This document shows positions 19,381-29,722 of a DNA stretch of 64,000 nucleotides, piece after piece. Where the stretch lies: contig JAHNZQ020000181.1 of NCBI GenBank assembly GCA_019155205.2, forward strand, positions 1,686,662 to 1,750,661, written 5' to 3'. How positions within the stretch are numbered: position 1 is the first letter of the stretch; every line of letters begins with the position of its first letter. The position numbers and the translations under genes are program-made. A model generated the notes under the pieces. That model was not told the DNA's origin. It was given only the letters and a program-made list of their open reading frames with translations, and made no database searches. The stretch is from Gracilaria vermiculophylla. Lineage: Eukaryota; Rhodophyta; Florideophyceae; Gracilariales; Gracilariaceae.

Positions 19381-21759
19381 TTTTCACTCGGCGACGGTGA
19401 GCGGAGCAAGCGAGCAAGCGAGTGTGCGCGAGGGGGACGGCGAGCCAACGGCAGGATCGGGGCAGCGGCAAAGGAGCGAGAGAAGGGGGGGAGGGTGGAA
19501 AAGAAAGGGAAAGGGGTGGTTTGCGGGAGGAAGGGGGGGGGGGAGTGAGGCGGATGGGTTGGGGGTGGTGAAGCGTTGCGTGCGCGATAAGTGGGCAAAT
19601 GTAAAGCGGGCGGTGAACGGGACGCGAGTGGAATATCGAAGTGGAGCGAAAGGAAAGGTTGAAGCGAAAGGGGGGGCGTGCGCGGGCGGTTTGGGGCGGT
19701 TGCTTTTGAGGGCAAGGGCGGCGGCAGAGGGTGGCTGCGGAAGGGGGAGCGCGGAAGGCAGTGACAAGCGGGCAGACACGACGAGCATGCAGCGCATGAG
19801 CCAAGGTATGGAAGTAGCACAAGTGCAGTTTGGAGGGCGCAGACGCGGAGCGGCGGTGGCGTGGGGGCGCGTCCGGGCGCGGCGTGACCGGGCGTACGTT
19901 TCGGGGACGCGCGGCACGGAGGGCAGCGGGTGGGTGGGGGGGTGGGGTAGGGGGGGTATGATATGGAGCGTGGGTGGGTCGCGTGGACACGAAGTGGAAC
20001 AGGATGAGGGGCGCGAGAGGGCGTTCAAGTGGCGCGGGGGGGCGGCGGGCGGCGACGGAGGTGGGGGGCACGGGGGGGTGGGGGGGGGGGTTGAGGGGCG
20101 GGAGCGAAGGGGGTGAGGGTAAGAGGGGGGAAAAGGGAGGCGGTGGTGGGAGGGTGAGGGACGGCGAGGCGAGGAGTGGCGAAGGTAGTCGGACGGTTGC
20201 TAAAAGTGTACAAGCGAAGGCGGCGAGGGGGGGGTCACGGGGGGAACCACGGCGTTGGCGCACGAGAGAGCGCTAGCGTAAGGGACAGACAGCCGTTCAC
20301 AGGCGGCGCGCGCGCTGCGGCCGGCGCGCTGGGGGGTCACAAGCCGTGGCGCACACGCGCGCGCGGCAGCTGCGTGCACGCGCGAGAAAGGCGCTCTCGC
20401 GCTGTTACAAACGGCGCGGCTCATCGACGGCTGGCATCACACCGCCGGCAGGGCGCGCGCCGCAGCGCCGCAGCGCAGCCGCCGCCGCGCCGCGTCGCGC
20501 TCGCTGTCATACACAGCCCGCAGCTTACAGCGCCACCGCGGGTGTTCCGCGCTCATTGGGCGGCGCGCGTGTCTTACCGCGTCTTACAGCCCTTCTGACA
20601 GCTCGTGTACGCAGCCGCCGCCGGCGCTGCCGCGGTCGGCATGGCAGCGCGCGCGCGTGCCGCGCGTGCGAGCCCTAAGTGCGTGTGGAAAATAAGTGGA
20701 AACCGACAGCCACGTAGCGCTGCCCTTCGCCGCCGGCCGCGCGTGTGGGCGCACGTCGCTTCGACGGAGCGTGAGGCCGGCCACCAACGGTTTGCCGCAG
20801 CGCGCCTTCCGAGCGCGCCTCTTGCGCTACCCGCCAGCGCTCCGACGTGTGCGGCACACCCCCGCCGCTCGCGCCACCCGCTCGCGCCTCTGCGGAGAGC
20901 CCGCACCCAAATAGCATCGCCACCCCCCTTACCACGCCGCGTTCCACTTTCTATCGTTACTCTGCCCCGTCGCGAGAGTCGGCGCGCCGCGCGCAATCAC
21001 GCGCCCAAACGCGTCTGCTTCCTTGTCCGCCATGCAAGCGTTGCTTCCACCGGCCCACGCACCCCGCGCCACGTGACTCTCCGAATTTGGCCGCAGCGCT
21101 TCCGCAACTATCGGGCGCCACCACTTCGATGCCTTGTCCCTGCCCGCGCTGCCGCACCACCGCAAAACCCACCTTTTCCGCCTCCCCCCGTCGCCCCATG
21201 CGTTGCCACATTTGCTGCCCCCCTATGCGCCCCCATGCTACTCATCCCCACCCACGACCAACTTCGTACCTCTTACCCGCCTGTAATCAGATCACATGCC
21301 CACATGTACCACCGTTTACGACGCTATGAGCGCTTAGCCCTGTAACCTGCAGCTACTGCCTCTGTAAAGTACATCTACCTTCCTCCGTCCGCCTGCACCA
21401 ACGCCCGTGCCCCATTAAGCGCATTCAATTTGAACACTGCGTAATTAATTTTCGCATCCATGCACTGGGTATCCCGCTGTTATCCGTCAGTTCTGCCGCG
21501 TTGAACAGTCGCTCCTTAATTCCAACAGCTTTCCCTCCGTCAAGTCTTCCGCCCGTCGCCGTGCTCGACTCTTGCAATTAATTAAGCTCATCACCCGCAA
21601 TCTTCCCGCCCGAAACCCATTCATATTGCATCGCACCGCCTCTAACATGAGCACCTATGCGCCCGTTCCCACATCCCAACGCCCGCCAACCTCAAACCCC
21701 GCTACTTTTAACCGAACAGCTCAACGAACAATTCTAACTGCCTCTGCGCAACACCCAAC
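19381..21759. other. 2.4-kb divergent intergenic region, extremely G-rich then GC-rich
   Basis: Between the Ssn6-like start (minus) and a secreted-protein start (plus). Positions 19381-20270 are G-rich on the plus strand, with many runs of 4-9 G, so C-rich in the sense of the Ssn6 leader. 20270-21250 is CpG-rich. From about 21400 composition becomes moderate. The long open frames on both strands follow from low stop-codon frequency and have Arg/Ala/Pro-only products. No gene supported. Confidence 0.6.
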
Positions 21760-22800
21760 ATGAGCCCAAGCAACATTGTTTGTCTCACGTCCTTGCTCGT
21801 AGCCACGATGCTTATAGTCGCCAATGCGCTACCAGTGGATGAAATACCGGATCACCGTCGCCTCGATGCCAATCATCCCTCCAAAAAGTGGTACTCAACG
21901 TCAGATTCTTCACAGCTGCCGGAGCAGTCCGACACACGAGACATATCGTCTACGCGACCAAACGGGCACAAACGATACAGAAGCACTCATGAGCATCGTG
22001 AAATGAGCGCTGCCGATTTAAAACGCGCTGCCAGACAGTCTCGAAAGGAAGACGAAGCCTCACAGGAGCACCAGTCGACTTCCCGAGGCTGGCTTACTTC
22101 CTTCTCAAGGCTGTTTGGCTTTGGTGTCAATGAAGAGGACAATGTGAAGGATGACAATGATGCAGATGCACAGCACGACAAAATCGAAACGCATCCATCT
22201 CAGGAAAAAGAAAGCGATCGACCTGCACTTCCCTCTGTGAAAGAAGGCCCTGACGCGGACCATCCCGCCGACTATGGCAGTGAAGAAGAAGTCCATATTT
22301 CTTCGACAGAAGACTTTGACAGTGAGAAGCACAGGAATGAACTCGCTTCTGATGACGAGGAACTTTTAACGAAAACCGATCTACGGGACTTGGTGCGCCT
22401 ATTTCGCCGAATGTTTACCACGGTCGAGAAAGAGCTGAACCGCACCGACACCGCGCCGACGCAGCCACGACCCAACACGAAGAGGGACTTGAATTTCGCG
22501 CTGGCCCAGGCGAAAGCGGTGAATCGAAAGAAGGAACTGGAAAACAAACAGGCATTGCTACAAAGCGGCGACGAGGATCGAGAAAGAGAGGAGGAGCATA
22601 CTGAACACGATCGTAGGCTGGAAGTGCCTCTGGGAAGCCCGGCTTACGACAGTCGCAAGAGGGTTCTCAGGGGCTTGAGCGGCGTCGAGGATCAGGAACG
22701 CGCGGAGGCGCACCGCGCTGGGCGACCGAGACACGCGAGGGCCGATGATCGCGAACACTTCACACAGGCTATTAGCGCGGGCCTTCTACCGTACCTTTGA
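21760..22800 (+). CDS. Predicted secreted, acidic, probably disordered protein of unknown function
   Basis: 346 codons. Residues 1-24 form a signal peptide (hydrophobic core VCLTSLLVATMLIVANA before LPVDE). The rest is highly charged: Glu/Asp/Lys/Arg/Ser/His dominate, with helical stretches such as TKTDLRDLVRLFRRMFTTVEKEL near 205-230 and a Lys/Arg/Glu-rich tail. A single hydrophobic-aromatic patch (GWLTSFSRLFGFGVN) lies near 110-124. There are no Cys pairs or known domains. I do not recognise it. The start was chosen as the first ATG of a frame that begins directly with the signal peptide. Confidence 0.7.
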   Translation: MSPSNIVCLTSLLVATMLIVANALPVDEIPDHRRLDANHPSKKWYSTSDSSQLPEQSDTRDISSTRPNGHKRYRSTHEHREMSAADLKRAARQSRKEDEASQEHQSTSRGWLTSFSRLFGFGVNEEDNVKDDNDADAQHDKIETHPSQEKESDRPALPSVKEGPDADHPADYGSEEEVHISSTEDFDSEKHRNELASDDEELLTKTDLRDLVRLFRRMFTTVEKELNRTDTAPTQPRPNTKRDLNFALAQAKAVNRKKELENKQALLQSGDEDREREEEHTEHDRRLEVPLGSPAYDSRKRVLRGLSGVEDQERAEAHRAGRPRHARADDREHFTQAISAGLLPYL

Positions 22801-23045
22801 ACACTTGTCCGAATACCCAGCCCAAATCCCAACGCTTAGAAATAATTAGCAATTAAATACACATGACTGTCGATAGACAGTAGAACTAATCTACTTCGGC
22901 AACGACACGAATTGTTGAGGCGCCGGTTGTCGATAGTGATTGCTCATTTGCACCATGCCGGTGAGAAAGGTGGGGCAGGCACCGAAGGTGCTTAAGTACA
23001 CAGCTTCATTTGTTTTCATTTGTCCCCCTCATAAATTCATCCAAG

Positions 23046-24713
23046 ATGCGTCGTCGTAAGACCAACGCCGCGAAACCGCACACAGTGTTTACACCCAAAT
23101 TGCGTCGGTCCACCTCGAAGCGTCTCTCCTTCACCGCCTCTGTGCTGGACATCATCGGCATACGTTCTTTTAAACCAGATGCGCCGTTGAGCAAGCCCGA
23201 GAAAAGACAACTTCGCACCGATGTTGCGATTGCAATTGTCATACTTGTCATTACCGTATGTACTCGTTTTTACAGACTCGACCGCCCTGCAAAGATAGGT
23301 ACGTAATGAAGTCGCTCTGAGGTACGGGTTTTGTTCTGTTCTTTCTCTTTTAGTTGACTAATTGCTGAGGGTGTCGCAGTTTTCGATGAGTTTCATTTTG
23401 CTGCGTTTATACACAACTACATGCGCGGAGAATATCTGTTTGACATTCATCCACCCTTCGCAAAGCTCACATTGACGGCAATCGCAAAGCTAACGTCGTA
23501 CAATCCAATAGCTTTCAGTTTCGACCAGCTGGGGAAGCCTTATGACCAAATAAGCTATTATCCACAACGAGCGTTCTCCGCAACGCTAGGATCATTCATT
23601 CCAAGTGTGATGTACCTGACGTCAAGAGCACTCTCTTTATCCGCGCCTGTCTCGATAATGACAGCAGCCATGGCGCTGTTCGACATGCTGCTGTGCGTGG
23701 AGTCGCGTCTGATTTTGACTGATGCACAACTCATTCTGTACATACAACTCTCACTGCTGTTTGCTTTGCTAATGTGGAAAACGCCGAAGAGCACGCCAAG
23801 AAGGTACCTGTTTGTGGTGCTGACGGCTGTATTTGGAGCATTCGCCGTGGCGACGAAATGGACGGCAATCGTTGCGCCTGGTATAATTGCGATTGTATCG
23901 CTCACTGGCATTGTATTTTCAAAAGCACCGTTAGATGTGGTAGAAATGATGCTGGCGGCGGCAATAGCGATCGCCATCTACGTGGGCTCGTTCTGGATGC
24001 ATTTCCACCTCCTTCCTAACTCCGGACCGGGTGACGCATTCATGCCAATAGCGTTTCGCAGAACACTGAAAGGAAGTGAGTATTACGACGCAAACCAAAC
24101 AGGACCGACGTTCCTGGAGAACTTTCGGTACCTGAACTGGGAAATGTTGCGCGCAAACCGGGATATTACTGCGCGACACCCCTGGGAGTCAAAGTGGTAT
24201 GAGTGGCTGTACAATGCGCGCGGCATTCTTTACATCGACGACACAACCGGCGACGGGTTGAAAGAGCAGATCTACTTGCTGATGAACCCCGTTTTGTGCG
24301 CGGTGACGTTGGCCGGGGTGTCCAGCAGCATTGTTCTGATAATGCTGAGCCCGTGGCGAATACGCAGGCTGCGAAGAGCAGGCAACGAACAAAGCGCGCA
24401 AAAGGCCGACGAGCTCCGCGAGCGCAGCGTGCAAATGGGCGTGTTTCTGCTGGGGTGGGTGCTGAACCTGCTGCCGTATATCGGGGTGAAGCGGTGCACG
24501 TTCCTGTACCACGTGCTGCCGGCGCTGCAAATGGCGTGCATTCTGACGGCGCTGAGCGTGGAGCAGCTGCCCGCGCGCGCGCGCTCGGCGGTGTGCGGCG
24601 CGGCGGTGTGCGGGCTGGCGGGGGCGTTCTTCCACTGGCGGGCGTGGACGTACGGGCTGGCTCGCAGCGGCGAGCAGTTGCAGCGCCTGCGGTGGATGCC
24701 GCGCTGGAACTGA
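23046..24713 (+). CDS. Protein O-mannosyltransferase (PMT family), short form without MIR domains; one intron
   Basis: Two exons: 23046-23298 and 23380-24713, giving 528 residues. The intron is 81 bp, with GTACGT donor, a GACTAAT branch-like site and CGCAG acceptor. Splicing restores VFDEFHFAAFIHNY, the PMT acidic motif with Asp87-Glu88, then RGEYLFDIHPPFAKL. Multiple membrane helices follow. The enzyme would transfer mannose from dolichyl-phosphate mannose to Ser/Thr in the ER. The lumenal segment that in fungal and animal PMTs carries about 200 residues of MIR repeats is here only about 70 residues (SEYYDANQTGPTFLENFRYL onward). This is closer to MIR-less family members. The 3' end is much more GC-rich than the rest. 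Confidence 0.85.
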
Positions 24714-25230
24714 GGGCGGCTGGCGCGGGAGCCGGCAGCCAAAGTAAAGAGTGAGCGTGCCTCGAGGAGCGGGCAGAATGTGAATTCAAAGTGGGGGGCG
24801 GCGACGGGCGGCGGCGGGGATGTGAGCGGGGCTGTGGGACGCAGCGACGGCGAGGGCGGTTGGCGCAGGGGGGGCTCAGTGGCCACGTCATTGGCACACG
24901 AAGCACACGCTGCCGCAGCGCTGCAAATAATTCCCGCACCGCGACGCGGGGAGCGCTCGCGAGCAGCCTTACACTGTGTTCGAGTGCGAGCGCGCCGGCG
25001 CGCCGCGCGCACTCCTTACACCGCGCTCGCCGGCAACCGCTATATAAAAGCACGGCCTCCGGCGCGGTGAGGGCTCGCTCAGGAGCGCCCACAGCTCGTG
25101 CTCAAGCGCACCCCTCCGCCGCCCGCCGTTCTCTTACCCGCCTGCAGCCCGTGTTCCAGAGTGACTTCGTTGTCGTGCTAGCTTCCCTTCAACTCCCTCT
25201 CCCCCTCCCCCCCACCCCCCCTCCCCCGCG
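24714..25230. other. Promoter and leader region of APS kinase
   Basis: 517 bp. Very GC-rich to about 25040, then a TATA box and, just before the start codon, a leader (25186-25230) made almost only of C and T. The upstream gene's 3' UTR also lies here. Confidence 0.6.
25041..25050 (+). promoter_or_regulatory. TATA box of the APS kinase gene
   Basis: TATATAAAAG in otherwise very GC-rich DNA, 181 bp before the ATG. Transcription would begin near 25070-25080 by the usual 25-35 bp spacing. This is the clearest core promoter element in the window. Confidence 0.75.
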
Positions 25231-25917
25231 ATGCCGACCGCTACCAACATCATGTGGCATGATGGTGCCATCACCAAGGAGCACCGCTACGCCATGTTGA
25301 ATCAACGCGGCGCCACAGTGTGGCTCACTGGGCTGTCCGGGTCCGGAAAATCGACCGTGTCCGTCGCCCTGGAGCAGATGATGTTCAAGAAGGGGTACCT
25401 AGTGTACCGCCTGGACGGTGACAACATCCGATTCGGCCTTAACAGCAACCTTGGCTTCAGCGCCGAAGACCGCAAGGAGAACATCCGAAGAATCTCCGAG
25501 GTGGCCAAGCTCATGGCCGACGTGGGCGTGATCACCACGTCAGCGTTCATCTCGCCGTACATCGCAGACCGGCAGGTGGCGCGTCAGATTCACGAGAAGG
25601 CCGGCATCCCGTTCGTCGAAGTCTACGTGGACGTGCCTCTGGAAGTGGCGGAGAAGCGCGATCCCAAAGGGCTGTACAAGAAGGCGCGTAAGGGCGAGAT
25701 CAAGAACTTTACGGGCATCAGTGACCCCTACGAGGCACCCAAGGAACCTGAGGTGCGAATCAACACGGACAAGCTGAGCGTGAACGAGTGCGCCAAGGCC
25801 ATCCTGGACTACTTGGTGGAGAAGGACATTGTGATGAACCGCGATGACGTCGTGAAGGAGGCATCCAACGGCACCGTGAATGGCAGCGCCAACGGCGTGG
25901 CCAACGGTTCTGCGTGA
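25231..25917 (+). CDS. Adenylylsulfate (APS) kinase
   Basis: 228 codons. It phosphorylates APS with ATP to make PAPS, the sulfate donor for sulfotransferases. The P-loop GLSGSGKS is at 34-41; YRLDGDNIRFGLNSNLGFS and DRKENIRRISEVAKLMADVG follow in the family order, then FISPYIADRQVAR and FVEVYVDVPLEVAEKRDPKGLY. The catalytic core is complete. There is no transit peptide before the core, so the form may be cytosolic. The last ~20 residues are an Asn/Gly/Ser-rich tail (NGTVNGSANGVANGSA). Strong codon bias toward C/G at third positions and a TATA promoter suggest high expression. The sulfotransferase at 43173-44156 would use its product. Confidence 0.95.
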   Translation: MPTATNIMWHDGAITKEHRYAMLNQRGATVWLTGLSGSGKSTVSVALEQMMFKKGYLVYRLDGDNIRFGLNSNLGFSAEDRKENIRRISEVAKLMADVGVITTSAFISPYIADRQVARQIHEKAGIPFVEVYVDVPLEVAEKRDPKGLYKKARKGEIKNFTGISDPYEAPKEPEVRINTDKLSVNECAKAILDYLVEKDIVMNRDDVVKEASNGTVNGSANGVANGSA

Positions 25918-27463
25918 GGTGCGAGAAGCTTTAGTGGCAGACAATGTATACCGTAAATGAAAGTAGTCACTAAGCTTGACCGGTGCAGTTGCAGCGCGCG
26001 GCGCGAGGTGCGCGGTGAGTCTGGTGTAAGGCCCATGACGGCGCGACGTCGACGGCAACGCGCACGTGTTCTAGCTGGACGCGTGTAGGGACGCCGAGCA
26101 GTCGTGCGCACTGGGGGCTCGGCCACAGTGGACGTGTGAAATGGAGCGCCGGCACCTCCGAGGGAGGTGTCTTATGCATGCGAAGCTGGCTCTCCTCGCG
26201 CCGGCCGCCTCGGGCGCCATCCTTTTGTTCAGCAGCAGCACTAGCGTGGGCGGAGGGAGACGACGTTGCTCACAGCGGTTGTGCGCGCACGTTACGGGCA
26301 GTGGCCGTCGCGGGTGGATGTGCTCGGTAGCGGCACGGGGGCGGGAACCTCAGCGAAGACGCCCGTACAGTTGGCTGCGCGCGTCGTCGCATGCAGTCGG
26401 CAACTGTGCTCAAGGCCGCACTGATGAGTGCCCGTGATGGGCACGTCGCGGGACGGCGGTGGCGAGAGCGCATGTCGGTAGTGTACTAAGCATAGTTGAC
26501 AGTGACACATACAGAAAGGTCACTTGCAGTTATGCATCACATATGCTGGCAATGGATGCGCTGCATGGTATTTTAGTATTGTCTTACACGTAGCACATTT
26601 TATTGCCGAGGATACTAGATTATGCATCACATATGCTGCTAATGGATGCACTGCAAGGTTTTTTGTATTAATGTAAGGCACGTAGCACATTTTATTGTAG
26701 CAGGGGACGGTAGGACCTCTGTAAGAAGCTTCGCCGAGCTCCCGAAGACACGGACGAAGGGGACGAGAAGCGAAAAGGCGCCAGAGTGTGGCCTTGAAAA
26801 CTGAGCTACCGCCGAGTAGCACGAGAACGATGTGCTGAAGTATATGGAACCTGAGCTGCCATGGGTACCTTAGCCTGTGGAGAGACGGGTGCTGAGCGCT
26901 GTGAAGGGGGCACGCCGCGGGGCGGGGCGAGGCGGGGCGGGGCGGTGGTAAAGTACACGTGTCAAAACGCACGAGGGCGGGGCTGCAATGCTTGCAGCTA
27001 ACTTCGATGAACCGGTAAACGCACGGCCGCGCCTCATAGGCGGGCCTATCGCTATTGCGCGCGGCGGAGGCGGTTGTGGCGCCGCGTGTAGGTGCCACGG
27101 CGGCGCGCGTGTGCCAGAAGCGACCGCCTGCCTCCCACCCGTCTCCCGCCCGTCTTGATCGCCACGCCGCCCCTTGTGTATGAGCACCGCACCGCCCTCT
27201 GTGTCGCCATCCGCCGCCAAACAGCAACCTCGCGACAGCCGCGCTTCCCTTGAGACAGTCTGTCGGCCCGATCCCGACGCGTTGCCACGCGCTGCAGTCT
27301 GCATGTCTGTAAAGTTATAAATTCCCCCCGCGCCGCAGGCCGAGTGCAATCCCGCGTGCTACTTCGTCCTAACCGCCCACCGCCCCCATTCTTGCTTCTT
27401 CTTCTCCTTCCCCGCTGTACATCCACCACCCCCCTACCCCCTCACCTCCCCTTCGCCGCCGAC
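25918..27463. other. Intergenic region with a two-copy tandem repeat
   Basis: Holds the APS kinase 3' UTR, a 90-bp tandem pair at 26530-26703, and the GC-rich promoter of the MYND gene, with a TATA-like TTATAAAT at 27315-27322. The minus-strand frame 26520-27227 runs through the repeat and the promoter and is not credible. Confidence 0.5.
26530..26703 (+). repeat. Tandem repeat, two 84-90-bp units
   Basis: Units begin at 26530 and 26620 with TTATGCATCACATATGCTG and continue through AATGGATGCnCTGCA to CGTAGCACATTTTATTG. The second unit has diverged by about 15-20 percent and a few indels. Function unknown; it contains ATGCAT and CATATG palindromes. Confidence 0.8.
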
Positions 27464-28519
27464 ATGCGCCGCTCCAGACACAGCGCCCAGCCCGCCGCCT
27501 CCGAAGCCCCCCCGCCACTCGATGACGACGACTTCCTTCGCTCCGTCGAGGCCATGTGCGCCGACGTGTGCTCCCCCCTATCGCCCGCCGCGTGGCAAGC
27601 CGTGCAGCAAGCGCTGCAAACCGCCGAATCTGATCCCCACGGCGATGGCGACCAGTCCGCACTGCCCAGCCTCACCTTCCACCCGTTGCGAAAGGCCTGG
27701 GCCACCGGCCTTGATGCGCGCGACATCGTCCTCGAGCGCTCCGCCGCGCGCAGCATCCACCGCGCCGCGTGGGACCCCGACGTCCCAAGTGTCAACGCCC
27801 TCATCCGCGCCGCGCGCGAAAAGCAGCGCCGCGGCAACTCCTCGGCGCTCACGCACCTGCTTGAGCGCCGCCTCTCCAACTTGAGACTCACCCCTCTGCA
27901 CTACGCCTGCTACAGCGCCCGATCCTGTTCCTACGTCCCGGAGCGCCTCGCCACTGACTACGTCGACGTGGTGCATGCGCTGTGTCACGCCGGCGCGCGC
28001 GTCGATTCGCGAGACATCGCGGGCTACACCCCCCTCAGCATCGCCTGCAGCTGCGTTTCCAACGCCACCTCGCTGCGCATGGCGCGCGTGCTGGTGGCGT
28101 ACGGGGCCGATCCGAACGCCAAAACGCGCTTCGGCGAGCCCATCATCGTGTCGAGCATCATCGGCGGCAAGGTGGACGCCTTTGGCACGCTGCTGCGCGC
28201 CGGCGCAGACCTGTCGATACCGGACCGCACCGGCGTCACCGCGCGCGAGATGGCCTCCAAATGGGCTGACCTCAACGCCGTTGTGGCGCAGGTGCAGCAC
28301 GAGCTGGCCGTCTCGGACAAGATTTGCGGCGTGTGCGGGCGCGCGGGAGTGACCAAGCTGTGCGCCGCTTGCCGAAAAGTGTACTACTGCTCGCGCGAAT
28401 GCCAGCGCGACGGCTGGCGCGCGGGCCATCGCGAGGGGTGTTCCGCGACGTCGTGCGTGTCGCGCGAACAGGATCGTGCCGCCACCAGCATCCCAGACCA
28501 GCGTGCTGGGGGCGTATAG
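27464..28519 (+). CDS. Ankyrin-repeat and MYND zinc-finger protein
   Basis: 351 codons; the ATG at 27464 has G at -3 and follows a C-rich leader. Residues 140-275 carry ankyrin repeats (LTPLHYACYSARSCS, YTPLSIACS, RMARVLVAYGADPNAKT, KVDAFGTLLRAGADLSIPD). Residues 287-326 form a complete MYND finger: Cys-x2-Cys, Cys-x2-Cys, Cys-x3-Cys and final His-x3-Cys (CGVCGR...CAACRKVYYCSRECQ...HREGC). MYND fingers bind proline-rich peptides, so a protein-interaction role in signalling or transcription is likely. No SET or other catalytic domain is present. The N-terminus (1-60) is low-complexity. Confidence 0.85.
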   Translation: MRRSRHSAQPAASEAPPPLDDDDFLRSVEAMCADVCSPLSPAAWQAVQQALQTAESDPHGDGDQSALPSLTFHPLRKAWATGLDARDIVLERSAARSIHRAAWDPDVPSVNALIRAAREKQRRGNSSALTHLLERRLSNLRLTPLHYACYSARSCSYVPERLATDYVDVVHALCHAGARVDSRDIAGYTPLSIACSCVSNATSLRMARVLVAYGADPNAKTRFGEPIIVSSIIGGKVDAFGTLLRAGADLSIPDRTGVTAREMASKWADLNAVVAQVQHELAVSDKICGVCGRAGVTKLCAACRKVYYCSRECQRDGWRAGHREGCSATSCVSREQDRAATSIPDQRAGGV

Positions 28520-29722
28520 CTTGAGCGCGGCCACACTGTGACGCGCTCCGGCGTGAGGTACGCGCGGTGGATAGTGCCTTGTTGTAACGATTGCGTAACT
28601 GTGGCTGCGGCGTGCCGCAGTGCGTGTCGGCGCGAAGTGAACATGCCGGACAATCGCACGGCAAATGTTGCGAAAGCATACTTCGGGAACGCGGTGCGAG
28701 CGGACTTGCGGTGGCGGATTATACTTGGTGACGGTTGCGACATCCAGGAATCGAGCACGACGCGAGCGTGTTGAGAAAGCGTTGGGTTGCCGTCATGTGT
28801 GCCACAAATAGGAGCTCAGTACTGGTAGAAACGAATGGGAGCTCTGCGCCAGTAGATCGGCGCGCAGCGGGCCGCGTTTGTCGCTACGATCCAAACGGCC
28901 ATTCACGCGGCACGTGTGACCTCGAGAGTGGCACCGAATGGTTTGCGGATGGCGACTGTTTTATTTTTAATTTGCGTTGGGTGTGACGAAGGGAAGAAAC
29001 TTCGGTCTCGAGGGCTGCGGACGTCCACTTCCACACGGAGAGCGCTCTGCATCGTCACCACATACTCGAGTCCGTGCCCCCTCCTTCTGCGCCGTATGGG
29101 AGCACGGGCGCTGTAGGAGGGAGGCCGGGATTTGGGGGGGGGGGGGGGTTGGGCGGGTAGGCGACGCTTTATTGCAGAATAATAAACGCGGAGGAGGCGG
29201 ATCGCCAGCAAAATACGCCGTTTGATGCAGGGCGCTGCTCGGTGTTTTGAAGGCATCCTTGCTCGCGCTGGGGCTTGTATCTTATGAGAGAAACATCAAA
29301 CGTGCATGTGCTGGAGAACTTCACCACCTACCACTTGGCCTCGATCGCCACCTATACACGCCAACATAACCCAATGGTACTCTTTTTCCGAGCGCGCAGT
29401 GTGCACTATCAAGCTACGTCATGTGGAACTGTAAAACGCATTCATGTCTATGTTGCAAACAAGGTCGCACCAGCTCCTTCCATGTATTCCATCTTATTTG
29501 ACATTGTGGATTTCTCCCTGGGGTAAATCAAAGGTCTTTACTTTTACTAACGGCACCATAAAAGCAATTTTCGCCAAACCTTAAAAGACTCATTGCAATA
29601 CAAATGCCAAAACGGAGGCATACTTCTGCACAATAGGAAGCGGTATTACATCGCATGGATTGTTCCCACAACAGACGTACGCAACATTTACGAGATAGAC
29701 TATTACGCTCAAAACACGGGCC
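28520..29722. other. Intergenic region; no gene recognised
   Basis: 1.2 kb between the MYND gene stop and the stop of the minus-strand gene at 29723. Contains a 15-nt G run (29134-29148). Short frames only. Confidence 0.5.

Noticed and set aside
19262..20263. 333-codon minus frame and 239-codon plus frame upstream of the Ssn6-like gene
   Set aside because: Pro/His/Leu-rich or Gly/Arg-rich composition artefacts of the G-rich leader; no domain and overlap with the true start.
24166..25092. 308-codon minus frame opposite the O-mannosyltransferase and APS kinase promoter
   Set aside because: Antisense to a well-supported gene and dominated by Arg/Ala/Pro.
26520..27227. 235-codon minus-strand frame
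   Set aside because: Runs through the 90-bp tandem repeat (giving a repeated HPLxAYVMHN) and the MYND promoter; no domain.
27578..28534. 318-codon minus frame opposite the ankyrin-MYND gene
   Set aside because: Antisense shadow; the MYND cysteine pattern fixes the plus-strand frame.
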